Source: a virus. Taken from it: a stretch of DNA of 46,479 bases. The position numbers were made by a program, and so were the translations under genes. The stretch covers positions 1 through 46,479 of IMG/VR virus record IMGVR_UViG_3300022927_000037; one strand, 5' to 3'. Every line of letters begins with the position of its first letter. The first letter of the stretch is position 1. Shown piece by piece: positions 40,255 through 46,479 of the stretch. A model generated the notes under the pieces. It searched no databases. It worked only from the letters and a program-made list of their open reading frames with translations, and was not told where the DNA came from.

Positions 40255-42039
40255 TTAAAATTGTAAAGTATACAATACATCTCCAAATACATCTAAACCT
40301 CCACTTAATGAATATACATTATGGTTAGTAGTTGTACTAAAAGATAATGTAGCACTACCTACTTTACTTGAGGTAGCTCCACTAACATCATAAAAATCAA
40401 ATGAAGCAGGGACTCTAGAATTTAATGAATTATTTTTACCAGCACCATTTGTAATCGAATTAGAAGGAACCGTAACAGTAATACTACTATCCTCCATTTG
40501 ATCTAAAAATACTACCATTGATATTAATTGAGCATTACCTGCTGAAGGAGAAACAATTGTTAAAGCTGTATTAGTTAAACTAGAAACATCAAATGCAGGA
40601 ATGTAAGCACCTTCTGTACCACTAGTACCACCTGAGTTTGCTACTGTTAAAGTAAAAGAATTCACATTAGGTACAGTTTGGATTTCTAAATATGAGTAAT
40701 CTTCACTCATGTTTCTAATTACTACAAAATCACCAGCTGATAATCCATGTGCTGTATGAGTAACTGTTAGTGTAGTTGATGAACGAGACCATGTTAATCC
40801 TCCTTCTACATTACCTGAGGATAATAGTTGTGCTCTTTTATTTCCACTAGATACTTCATATCTAACTACTGGGTTGTATGATGCACCACCACCTGCTCCA
40901 TCAGCACCTGAAGATCCTGATGTACCGGGGGCACCAGCAGCTCCTGTCGCTCCTGAAGAGCCTGAAGAACCTGATGTCCCTGCAGCACCTGCAGCACCGG
41001 TTTCACCACTTGAGCCTGAGGTACCATTAGCACCTGATGAACCTGAAGTACCTGGGTTACCTGTAGCTCCGTCTTCTCCGCTTGAACCTGAAGTACCATT
41101 AGCACCTGATGAACCTGAAGTACCTGGGTTACCTGTAGCTCCGTCTTCACCTGAAGAACCTGAAGTACCTGGGTTACCTTGAATACCTTGTTCACCTGAA
41201 GAACCTGAAGTGCCATCGGCACCTGAAGATCCTGATGTACCTGGATTACCTGTAGCTCCATCAGCACCAGATGAACCTGATGTACCATCGGCACCTGAAG
41301 AACCTGATGTACCATCGGCACCTGAAGAACCTGATGTACCTGATTCGCCTGAAGAGCCTGATGTACCTGATTCGCCTGAAGAGCCTGATGTACCTGATTC
41401 GCCTGAAGAGCCTGATGTACCATCGGCGCCTGAAGAACCACTTGTACCTGGGGCACCAGCAGCTCCTGTTGCTCCTGAAGAACCTGATGTACCATCAGCA
41501 CCAGAAGAACCTGAAGTACCATTAGCTCCTGAAGAACCTGAAGTACCTGACTCACCTGAAGAACCACTTGTACCTGGGGCACCAGCAGCTCCTGTAGCTC
41601 CTGAAGAACCACTTGTTCCATCAGCACCTGAGGATCCTGAAGTACCATCGGCGCCTGAAGAACCACTTGTTCCTGTAGCACCATCAGCTCCAGAAGAACC
41701 TGAAGTACCATTAGCTCCTGAAGAACCTGAAGAACCAGAACCTGAAGCAGATCCTGTTACAAAAGTAAATGTGGCTACACCACCTGAGATTCCTATAGAT
41801 TCTACTGCTGAACCACTAAAGTTAAGTGTACTAGCACTTCCTACAGATGAACCATCATTCTGAATTGGGATTAAAGATGAACCACCTCCGGAACCGGAAG
41901 CTGCTGGGTATACATTACCATCTGAATCTTTAATATATAGTCTACCTCCGTCGCCTTCTTCGGTAAAAAAAGCAACCGATCCTGATGCTGGGACGGTTAC
42001 GCTTCCTGAGGGTGTAAGTTTTGAATTTATTTGAGCCAC
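40255..42039 (-). CDS. Short collagen-like fibre protein (594 residues)
   Basis: A second fibre protein lies directly upstream of the giant one. Residues 1-99 are an N-terminal head with VAFFTEEGDGGRLYIKDSDG (about 22-41) and the motif LNFSGSAVESIGISGGVATF just before the repeats. Residues ~100-385 are Gly-X-Y triplets (GTS, GSS, GAD, GAN, with occasional GAP and GNP and one GEQGIQGNPG run). Residues ~386-594 are a globular beta-rich tip (TWSRSSTTLTVTHTAHGLSA, VVFLDQMEDSSITVTVPSN). It starts with GTG, as the frame has no suitable ATG, and AGAAGAA precedes it. A late-type element is 18 bases upstream. Collagen-like stalks are common in phage fibres; this one is of ordinary size. Confidence 0.87.
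   Translation of the reverse strand: MAQINSKLTPSGSVTVPASGSVAFFTEEGDGGRLYIKDSDGNVYPAASGSGGGSSLIPIQNDGSSVGSASTLNFSGSAVESIGISGGVATFTFVTGSASGSGSSGSSGANGTSGSSGADGATGTSGSSGADGTSGSSGADGTSGSSGATGAAGAPGTSGSSGESGTSGSSGANGTSGSSGADGTSGSSGATGAAGAPGTSGSSGADGTSGSSGESGTSGSSGESGTSGSSGESGTSGSSGADGTSGSSGADGTSGSSGADGATGNPGTSGSSGADGTSGSSGEQGIQGNPGTSGSSGEDGATGNPGTSGSSGANGTSGSSGEDGATGNPGTSGSSGANGTSGSSGETGAAGAAGTSGSSGSSGATGAAGAPGTSGSSGADGAGGGASYNPVVRYEVSSGNKRAQLLSSGNVEGGLTWSRSSTTLTVTHTAHGLSAGDFVVIRNMSEDYSYLEIQTVPNVNSFTLTVANSGGTSGTEGAYIPAFDVSSLTNTALTIVSPSAGNAQLISMVVFLDQMEDSSITVTVPSNSITNGAGKNNSLNSRVPASFDFYDVSGATSSKVGSATLSFSTTTNHNVYSLSGGLDVFGDVLYTLQF
40885..41742 (-). repeat. Collagen-like Gly-X-Y repeat of the short fibre
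   Basis: About 95 consecutive GXY triplets, dominated by GTSGSSG, with a few Pro in GAPG and GNPG. The repeat vocabulary (GTS, GSS, GAD, GES) is shared with the N-terminal part of the giant fibre, so the two arrays probably have a common origin. Confidence 0.9.
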
Positions 42040-42057
42040 GTTCTTCTAATATTTTAT

Positions 42058-42068
42058 TTATAAATATT
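42058..42068 (-). promoter_or_regulatory. Putative late promoter element before the short fibre gene
   Basis: The coding strand reads AATATTTATAA, 18 bases before the GTG at 42039. Confidence 0.65.
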
Positions 42069-42075
42069 TAACTTT

Positions 42076-42390
42076 TTATTGAAGTTCAGTTCCTAATACT
42101 AAATATCCATTATTAATTAAAGTACCTTCATTTGTAAAAGTACTTTCAATTTGAATTAATCCATGGGTGTATAAAGGAGGTTGAACTCCGTTTACTTGTT
42201 CTCCTGCTTTTATTGTAACTAATCCTCCTTCTAAAATATAAAAGTCGTAACCAACTAATTGTTGATTTGGTTCAACTGTTAAAGTTTCTCCAGCTTGTAT
42301 AACACGAGGTAGTCGCCCAACATTAGTAGCACTTACATTGGAAGCAAATGCTGTTACTGCTACTTGATCTAAAAATCTTACTTGTGCCAT
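42076..42390 (-). CDS. Small beta-rich virion-type protein, possibly fibre-associated
   Basis: This 104-residue protein has an alternating strand pattern and turns rich in Asn/Gly at the end (ESTFTNEGTLINNGYLVLG, about 82-100), which resembles one rung of a right-handed beta-helix. It also has an Ala/Val-rich start (MAQVRFLDQVAVTAFASN). No named family is recognised. Its position between gp15 and the fibre genes, and a late-type element 19 bases upstream, suggest a structural protein such as a fibre-attachment or tip piece. Confidence 0.65.
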   Translation of the reverse strand: MAQVRFLDQVAVTAFASNVSATNVGRLPRVIQAGETLTVEPNQQLVGYDFYILEGGLVTIKAGEQVNGVQPPLYTHGLIQIESTFTNEGTLINNGYLVLGTELQ

Positions 42391-42408
42391 TTAATGAGGG
42401 TTTGTCTG

Positions 42409-42419
42409 ATATAAATATG
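42409..42419 (-). promoter_or_regulatory. Putative late promoter element before the small beta-rich gene
   Basis: The coding strand reads CATATTTATAT, a variant of the shared element, 18 to 19 bases before the ATG at 42390. Confidence 0.55.
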
Positions 42420-42441
42420 TAAATATTTTGTTTCCGTTAAA

Positions 42442-43362
42442 TTATCTTCTATCTTTTCTATTAGGGTCTGGGAGTTCATTGGTTTCAATTCTATCTCCTT
42501 TTTGTATACCTTCATAAAATCCTGGGGGTGTATCTGTTTCCATAGAAAATATAATTTTTGATTTTTCTGTGTATTTTTCTATACCATTTAAATCGCGTTG
42601 TAGTATTTCAGGAACTACATATCCTTTTAATTTAATTGAAAAACTACTTCTAACTATTCTTTCATTATCTGTTTGCATTTCTGTTTGAAAAGCAAAAGAA
42701 TCAATTGTAGCTTTAAATTTAAATCTTTCAGGATCTCCCCAATATGCATCTGAAGCGTATTGAATAGATTCTACTACTTTATTTAGTTGTTCTACATAAT
42801 ATGTAAATATTACACAATCATAATTTAAAGTTAAATAATCAGGTACTGCTGAAGCGTAAAATTGTTTAGCAGGAACTCTATTATTTAATACTGCAAATTG
42901 ATCATATGCGTTTTTTTTATCATATTTTTTAGTAAAAACATTAAAATTATTAGGATTATTAGCATCTAATTTATTTGTTAAACTTCTATCTTTTTCTAAA
43001 CTAGTCCTTTTAATCATAATTAAAGGAGCCATTATCTTACCTTTAATATCTCTGTAGTATCCATCTTTTTGGTATGATTTCCATTTTTCAGGAGCACCAT
43101 ATATTACAGGTACAGGTAATCTTTCTCCATTTTGATATACTGAAGGTTGGATTACATTTTTAAAGTAATAAAATACAGCTTCATCTAAATCTTGAATACC
43201 AATATTAAAAGGTTTTACATTATCCCCTCTAAATGATTGTCTATTACCCCTATTTTCAGGAGCTGAGGCTAAATTAGGATTGCCCGATTCCTTATCATAA
43301 GGAATATGTTGATCAATACTGATCTCTTTTTGTGTTTTTGGGATGGGTTTTCTTTCAGCCAT
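42442..43362 (-). CDS. gp15: Tail sheath stabiliser / tail completion protein, T4 gp15-like
   Basis: This 306-residue protein would cap the tail and join it to the neck. The gp15 pattern is visible: GERLPVPVIYGAPEKW (about 79-94, T4 has the similar IRVPITYASKEHF), then APLIMIKRTSLEKDRSL, and the strand CVIFTYYVEQLNKVVESIQY (about 180-199) matching the T4 segment LSIFTRYEDDMFQIVEQI. It ends with FSIKLKGYVVPE, matching T4 LTFEVNGWMYPP. The N-terminus is a disordered basic-acidic tail (MAERKPIPKTQKEISIDQ). It overlaps the gp14-like stop by one base. The order gp13-gp14-gp15 is the same as in T4. Confidence 0.85.
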   Translation of the reverse strand: MAERKPIPKTQKEISIDQHIPYDKESGNPNLASAPENRGNRQSFRGDNVKPFNIGIQDLDEAVFYYFKNVIQPSVYQNGERLPVPVIYGAPEKWKSYQKDGYYRDIKGKIMAPLIMIKRTSLEKDRSLTNKLDANNPNNFNVFTKKYDKKNAYDQFAVLNNRVPAKQFYASAVPDYLTLNYDCVIFTYYVEQLNKVVESIQYASDAYWGDPERFKFKATIDSFAFQTEMQTDNERIVRSSFSIKLKGYVVPEILQRDLNGIEKYTEKSKIIFSMETDTPPGFYEGIQKGDRIETNELPDPNRKDRR

Positions 43363-43925
43363 TATAATCGTTGTCTTTGAATATTATATCTATCTCCAGG
43401 AACGTAATGAGTTTGACATATAATAGAAATTGAAGAACCAAAATTTGCTAAATCCGTTTCTAATGGATTATTTCCTTCATCATCTAAGAAAGGATAATCA
43501 GGATTTTTACCTACAAAAAATTGGTTAGCATTCGTATTATCTACCTCATAATACCCATTTTGATACATTATAACATCTCCTACTTCAGGAACTAAATTAG
43601 CTCCATATACATTATCTGGTTGGTTATCTATACATGGATTTTTACCTAATAAATCATCACGTAAAAATTTAAATGTAATACCCCATTGAAAGTCTACACC
43701 TAAATCACTTTCAGGGTATTCTTGATCTTGTCTTTCAATTAAACAATTTAATATTACAGGATCAAAGAAATATCTACCATCAGCAGCTTCACCATACATA
43801 TTAACTTTGGTTTCGGCTAAACGGTATTTATAGTAAATACATTCTTGGGAAATAATGTTACCCATTAGTTCCCTATTAATGGTTCTAAATAAACTTATAT
43901 CTCTTGCCTCTCCGTATAATGCCAT
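43362..43925 (-). CDS. gp14: Neck protein, T4 gp14-like
   Basis: This 187-residue neck component would help close the filled head and make the tail-joining site. The order of motifs fits T4 gp14: an N-terminal ECIYYKYRLAETKVNMYGE (about 28-46, T4 VECYYVPREYVSPDLIFGE), VDFQWGITFKFLRDDLLG, then GDVIMYQNGYYEVDNTNANQ (about 116-135; T4 GDLIYFPMDNSLFEINWVE) and QFFVGKNPDYPF. It lacks the long C-terminal extension of T4 (256 residues). It starts one base after the gp13-like stop and overlaps gp15 by one base, so the three are translated as a unit. Confidence 0.85.
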   Translation of the reverse strand: MALYGEARDISLFRTINRELMGNIISQECIYYKYRLAETKVNMYGEAADGRYFFDPVILNCLIERQDQEYPESDLGVDFQWGITFKFLRDDLLGKNPCIDNQPDNVYGANLVPEVGDVIMYQNGYYEVDNTNANQFFVGKNPDYPFLDDEGNNPLETDLANFGSSISIICQTHYVPGDRYNIQRQRL

Positions 43926-43926
43926 A

Positions 43927-45099
43927 TTATCCTATAAAAATTGTCATTGGTACCTCTCCTAATTCACTATTACGAGCTACCGATTCTGCTTGTCTTCTTT
44001 CAAGTAGTGATTGACGTGATGTAGATTCAAAATATTCTCTTAATCTATCAATTAATTTATTTTTATCTGCTTCTGCTGAAGATAATAAATCTGCTTGGTT
44101 TAATGTTATTTCAGCTCCTGGGATTGGTACCTGAGTATATTTACCCCTAACATATCCTAAAATTTCTTTTACTAATGCTAAAGTATATTCAAATATCCAA
44201 GCTCTACCAACTGAATTGATACCATTGTAATCCATATTTCTAAATGGAACTTGTGATATATTAGATATAGCATTAGGATCTACATCTACTGAAGCACAAG
44301 CTTCATCTGATTTTAACATATATTCAAACCATAAATTACATCCATCATCATCTCTACCAGGAACAGGGAATATTCTTAATTTATTATTAATTAATTGGAA
44401 AGTATAGTTAGATAATCTAACATCATTTGACATCTCAATAGCTTGAATAGTTTGCATATCGTAGCTAAGAGGCATCATCAAGAAGTTATCTCCGAATCCA
44501 TATCCACCACCCATAAAAGCAAAAGCAGCTGCATCACCATCAAATCCAAATCCCGCAGCATATGGAGTATACATTTCATCTATAGCAGGAGGTCCTTGAT
44601 AAAATATTCTCATTATTTCAACATCACTGCCTGTTAAACCTTGAGAAGTAGCCCAAGCATCTAAATCATAATCTTGGATACTTGAAGTTAACACTACAGA
44701 ACCACTGTACCAATCTACATTACCTCCTACCCCAGCCCAAGTACCATATTGTTCTGAAAGGTCTACTATTCTTTGTAGATTAGGGGTTATAATTGCATTT
44801 TGTAAATCGACATTAGTATTTTCATAAGAATACGGAGTGCCTTCTAATGTTAAAAATTCTTCTCTTTGTTTATATGCAAATAATTCATTAGCATATACTG
44901 TTACTGCTTCTTCAAAGGCAGCATAAAAATTTATATCTTGTAATTCAACGTTTTCAATAGGATATCCTAAACGTAAAGCACAAAAATTTGCTACTTTATC
45001 TGCATCTTTTTGAAAGTCAGAATCATAATCGTAAAAACCAAATGGAGTATCTCCAGGGTGGAATGATGATGATCCAGGCCAAATAGGAATGTTTGCCAT
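43927..45099 (-). CDS. gp13: Neck protein, T4 gp13-like
   Basis: This 390-residue protein is the likely head-completion neck protein. I start it at the ATG at 45097-45099 (MANIPIWPGSSSFHPGD). An upstream ATG in frame would add 13 residues, but that extension is encoded by the terminator and promoter sequence, so it is not credible. Visible features are an N-terminal helical region (DADKVANFCALRLGYPIENV), a Gly/Phe/Met-rich loop near 205-230, KLRIFPVPGRDDDG and the helical C-terminus GRAWIFEYTLALVKEILGYV followed by ESTSRQSLLERRQAE, a pattern I associate with this neck family. The T4 counterpart is 309 residues. Its place just before the gp14-like and gp15-like genes supports the call. Confidence 0.78.
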   Translation of the reverse strand: MANIPIWPGSSSFHPGDTPFGFYDYDSDFQKDADKVANFCALRLGYPIENVELQDINFYAAFEEAVTVYANELFAYKQREEFLTLEGTPYSYENTNVDLQNAIITPNLQRIVDLSEQYGTWAGVGGNVDWYSGSVVLTSSIQDYDLDAWATSQGLTGSDVEIMRIFYQGPPAIDEMYTPYAAGFGFDGDAAAFAFMGGGYGFGDNFLMMPLSYDMQTIQAIEMSNDVRLSNYTFQLINNKLRIFPVPGRDDDGCNLWFEYMLKSDEACASVDVDPNAISNISQVPFRNMDYNGINSVGRAWIFEYTLALVKEILGYVRGKYTQVPIPGAEITLNQADLLSSAEADKNKLIDRLREYFESTSRQSLLERRQAESVARNSELGEVPMTIFIG

Positions 45100-45109
45100 A
45101 ATGTTTTGG

Positions 45110-45120
45110 TTATAAATATG
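45110..45120 (-). promoter_or_regulatory. Putative late promoter element before the neck genes
   Basis: The coding strand reads TCATATTTATA(A), only 10 bases before the ATG at 45099 and directly after the terminator U-tract at 45121-45128. It would drive the gp13-gp14-gp15 unit. Confidence 0.6.
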
Positions 45121-45151
45121 AAAAAAAAGGGCTCCCAATTAGGAACCCTTT
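45121..45151 (-). terminator. Intrinsic terminator after the 172-residue virion protein gene
   Basis: A 10-bp stem including one G-U pair on the RNA (45126-45135 with 45142-45151) has a 6-base loop and a U-tract from 45121-45128. It is 18 bases past the stop at 45170. Confidence 0.85.
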
Positions 45152-45169
45152 ATTTTAGTATTATATTTA

Positions 45170-45688
45170 TTAAGATGATGCTACTACATATTCAATTTGG
45201 ATACTACCAGTATAATCAGTATCAGTACCATCACCTGCCATAGCCTTAATTTCATTCATGTAAACTAATGATCCTGATACTACTGAGGGTACATCAAAAG
45301 CATCATTAGCTAAAATAAGAGATTTACCTGGTTCTACTTTAAATGTAACAGATTCTGCATTTGTTTTAACACAAAATATACTTGCAAATTTATCACTATC
45401 TTTTAAATTAGTAATTCTAACATATTTTACATCAGAATTAACAAACGATCCAGGAGTAAGTTCTTCTTTTGAATCTACAAACCCAATAATACCTATACCA
45501 TTTTCAGTAAGTGAACCACTCCATTGGTAATCAATTACTTCAGTTCTAGTAACATAATTTTTAATACCGCATACTGTAAATGAATTAAATGATTCTTGAA
45601 CATTGTAATTAGGAAGAATAATAGATTCTTGAATAATTACTTCTAAACATCCAGTAGGTGGGGTTTTAGGGGAACAATTAGTAGCCAT
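45170..45688 (-). CDS. Unrecognised 172-residue beta-rich virion-type protein
   Basis: No named family is recognised. The product is beta-rich and has the pattern VKYVRITNLKDSDKFASIF (about 89-107) followed by VTFKVEPGKSLILANDAFD (about 115-133). This strand-turn-strand arrangement with 'PGKS' resembles small structural or decoration proteins in marine phage genomes, but the resemblance is general. It has five cysteines, two near the N-terminus (NCSPKTPPTGC). It forms its own transcription unit: a late-type element 16 bases upstream and a strong terminator after it, as for an abundant virion protein. A head decoration or fibre role is possible. Confidence 0.7.
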   Translation of the reverse strand: MATNCSPKTPPTGCLEVIIQESIILPNYNVQESFNSFTVCGIKNYVTRTEVIDYQWSGSLTENGIGIIGFVDSKEELTPGSFVNSDVKYVRITNLKDSDKFASIFCVKTNAESVTFKVEPGKSLILANDAFDVPSVVSGSLVYMNEIKAMAGDGTDTDYTGSIQIEYVVASS

Positions 45689-45704
45689 TTTATTAGGTTT
45701 TTAG

Positions 45705-45715
45705 TTATAAATATT
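45705..45715 (-). promoter_or_regulatory. Putative late promoter element before the 172-residue gene
   Basis: The coding strand reads AATATTTATAA, 16 bases before the ATG at 45688. Confidence 0.65.
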
Positions 45716-45735
45716 AAAAAAAGATGGACTAATTA

Positions 45736-46470
45736 CTATTTTTTAGATCTTCCACTTGAACCTGAGGAACCCGTAGTTATTCCTTTTTCAGCTGCTTCTT
45801 CATAGATATCTAATAAATCATCTACAATTGGATCTCTGTGATTTTGGAATAATGTAACTCCTAACATATTTTTTACTTTACGTGCTGCTGTATATAAAAA
45901 TCTAAATCCTGAATCACGTTTTGATTTTAAATCTACTTGATGATCATCACCACATATAATCATTTTACTTCGTAAACCAATACGAGTAACAATCATTTCC
46001 ATTTGTTCATGTGTAACGTTTTGGGCTTCATCTACGATAATACAACTATCAAGGAAAGTTCTACCACGCATAAAAGATACAGGTACAATTTCAATTTTTC
46101 CTTCTTCAATACATTTTTCGATTTTTTCTTTATCATATAAAGCATACATATTTTGATAGATAGGTTGTACCCATGGGTCCATTTTTTCTCTTAGATCACC
46201 AGGTAAGAAACCAATATCTTCTTTTGATACTGTAGGTCTTGTAATAATAATTTTTTCGTATTGTCTTCTAAATAGACCGTCTAATGCAATTTGACATGCT
46301 AACATTGTTTTCCCAGAACCAGCCTTACCTGCTAGCAAAGTAAGTGTGTTTTCTAATATTTTAGCTTTCGCTTCTTTTTGTTCTTCGTTTAAAGTTATTT
46401 TAAATTTAATAGGGTTTTTCACTATTCTTTTTTGTCTAAATACCTCGTCGGTATGAACTTTTGATGCCAT
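45736..46470 (-). CDS. phoH: PhoH-like P-loop ATPase
   Basis: This 244-residue PhoH-family ATPase has Walker A LLAGKAGSGKTMLACQIALD (43-62), the PhoH segment IIITRPTVSKEDIGFLPGD (74-92), Walker B SCIIVDEAQNVTHEQ (about 141-155), and sensor GDDHQVDLKS. PhoH genes are frequent in marine and T4-like phages; the function is still unsettled, with RNA helicase or nuclease-associated roles proposed for relatives. The length matches stand-alone phage PhoH. The C-terminus ends in a Ser/Gly tail (GSSGSSGRSKK). The ATG lies 9 bases from the window edge, so the upstream region cannot be read. It lies 47 bases upstream of the 172-residue gene. Confidence 0.93.
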   Translation of the reverse strand: MASKVHTDEVFRQKRIVKNPIKFKITLNEEQKEAKAKILENTLTLLAGKAGSGKTMLACQIALDGLFRRQYEKIIITRPTVSKEDIGFLPGDLREKMDPWVQPIYQNMYALYDKEKIEKCIEEGKIEIVPVSFMRGRTFLDSCIIVDEAQNVTHEQMEMIVTRIGLRSKMIICGDDHQVDLKSKRDSGFRFLYTAARKVKNMLGVTLFQNHRDPIVDDLLDIYEEAAEKGITTGSSGSSGRSKK

Positions 46471-46479
46471 TTTCTTTTT

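Noticed and set aside
40866-41863. Open frames on both strands inside the short fibre gene
   Set aside because: Same repeat-codon artefact as in the giant fibre; Val/Gln/Leu-rich or Pro-rich shadow proteins without features.

Overview
The window is a piece of a T4-like contractile-tailed phage (myovirus-type) genome. All genes lie on the minus strand, so transcription runs from high to low coordinates. The core proteins recognisable as T4-type are the neck proteins gp13, gp14 and gp15, tail sheath gp18, tail tube gp19, single-strand binding protein gp32, UvsX, an Rnh-type 5' nuclease and a gp41/DnaB-type helicase. The replicase, however, is a small family-A (Pol I-like) polymerase rather than T4 family-B gp43. 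Established literature describes such a polymerase in the distant T4 relative Rhodothermus phage RM378. Start codons sit in A-rich contexts with almost no Shine-Dalgarno sequences and the DNA is AT-rich, so a Bacteroidota (flavobacterial-type) host is the best guess. That host call is inference.

Layout in transcription order (right to left). 46.5-42.4 kb: PhoH-like ATPase, an unrecognised virion-type protein, then the neck/tail-completion genes gp13-gp14-gp15. 42.4-25.8 kb: a small beta-rich protein, a 594-residue collagen-like fibre protein, and a 14.2-kb gene for a 4735-residue collagen-like fibre protein with about 1400 Gly-X-Y triplets, followed by a 50-residue ORF. 25.7-19.3 kb: a tightly overlapped five-gene glycan cassette (multidomain glycosyltransferase, FkbM methyltransferase, GT-B and GT-A transferases, and a protein O-heptosyltransferase of the TibC/AAH type). 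19.3-12.4 kb: coiled-coil protein, tail sheath, tail tube, two overlapping tail-assembly genes with a possible frameshift site, tape measure. 12.6-5.8 kb: baseplate genes, including a very large hub-like protein carrying a peptidoglycan amidase. 5.8-0 kb: the replication/recombination module (Pol A, unknown, gp32, UvsX, Rnh-type nuclease, DnaB-type helicase cut by the window edge).

The most interesting idea is that the fibre genes and glycan cassette form one system. A Ser/Thr-saturated, proline-poor collagen-like fibre that could exceed a micrometre if fully helical would be decorated by its own protein O-glycosyltransferase and sugar-modifying enzymes, encoded immediately downstream and inserted between the fibre and tail genes. 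The fibre also changes charge along its length (acidic near the N-terminus, basic near the C-terminus) and has periodic glycine substitutions.

Regulation: an AATATTTATAA-like element (coding strand) lies 10-39 nt upstream of eleven structural or cassette genes and is not seen before the replication genes. Four hairpins resembling intrinsic terminators sit directly before such an element, giving terminator-promoter junctions. There is no gene-free stretch over 300 bases, and I saw no tRNA, CRISPR array, integrase or insertion sequence.
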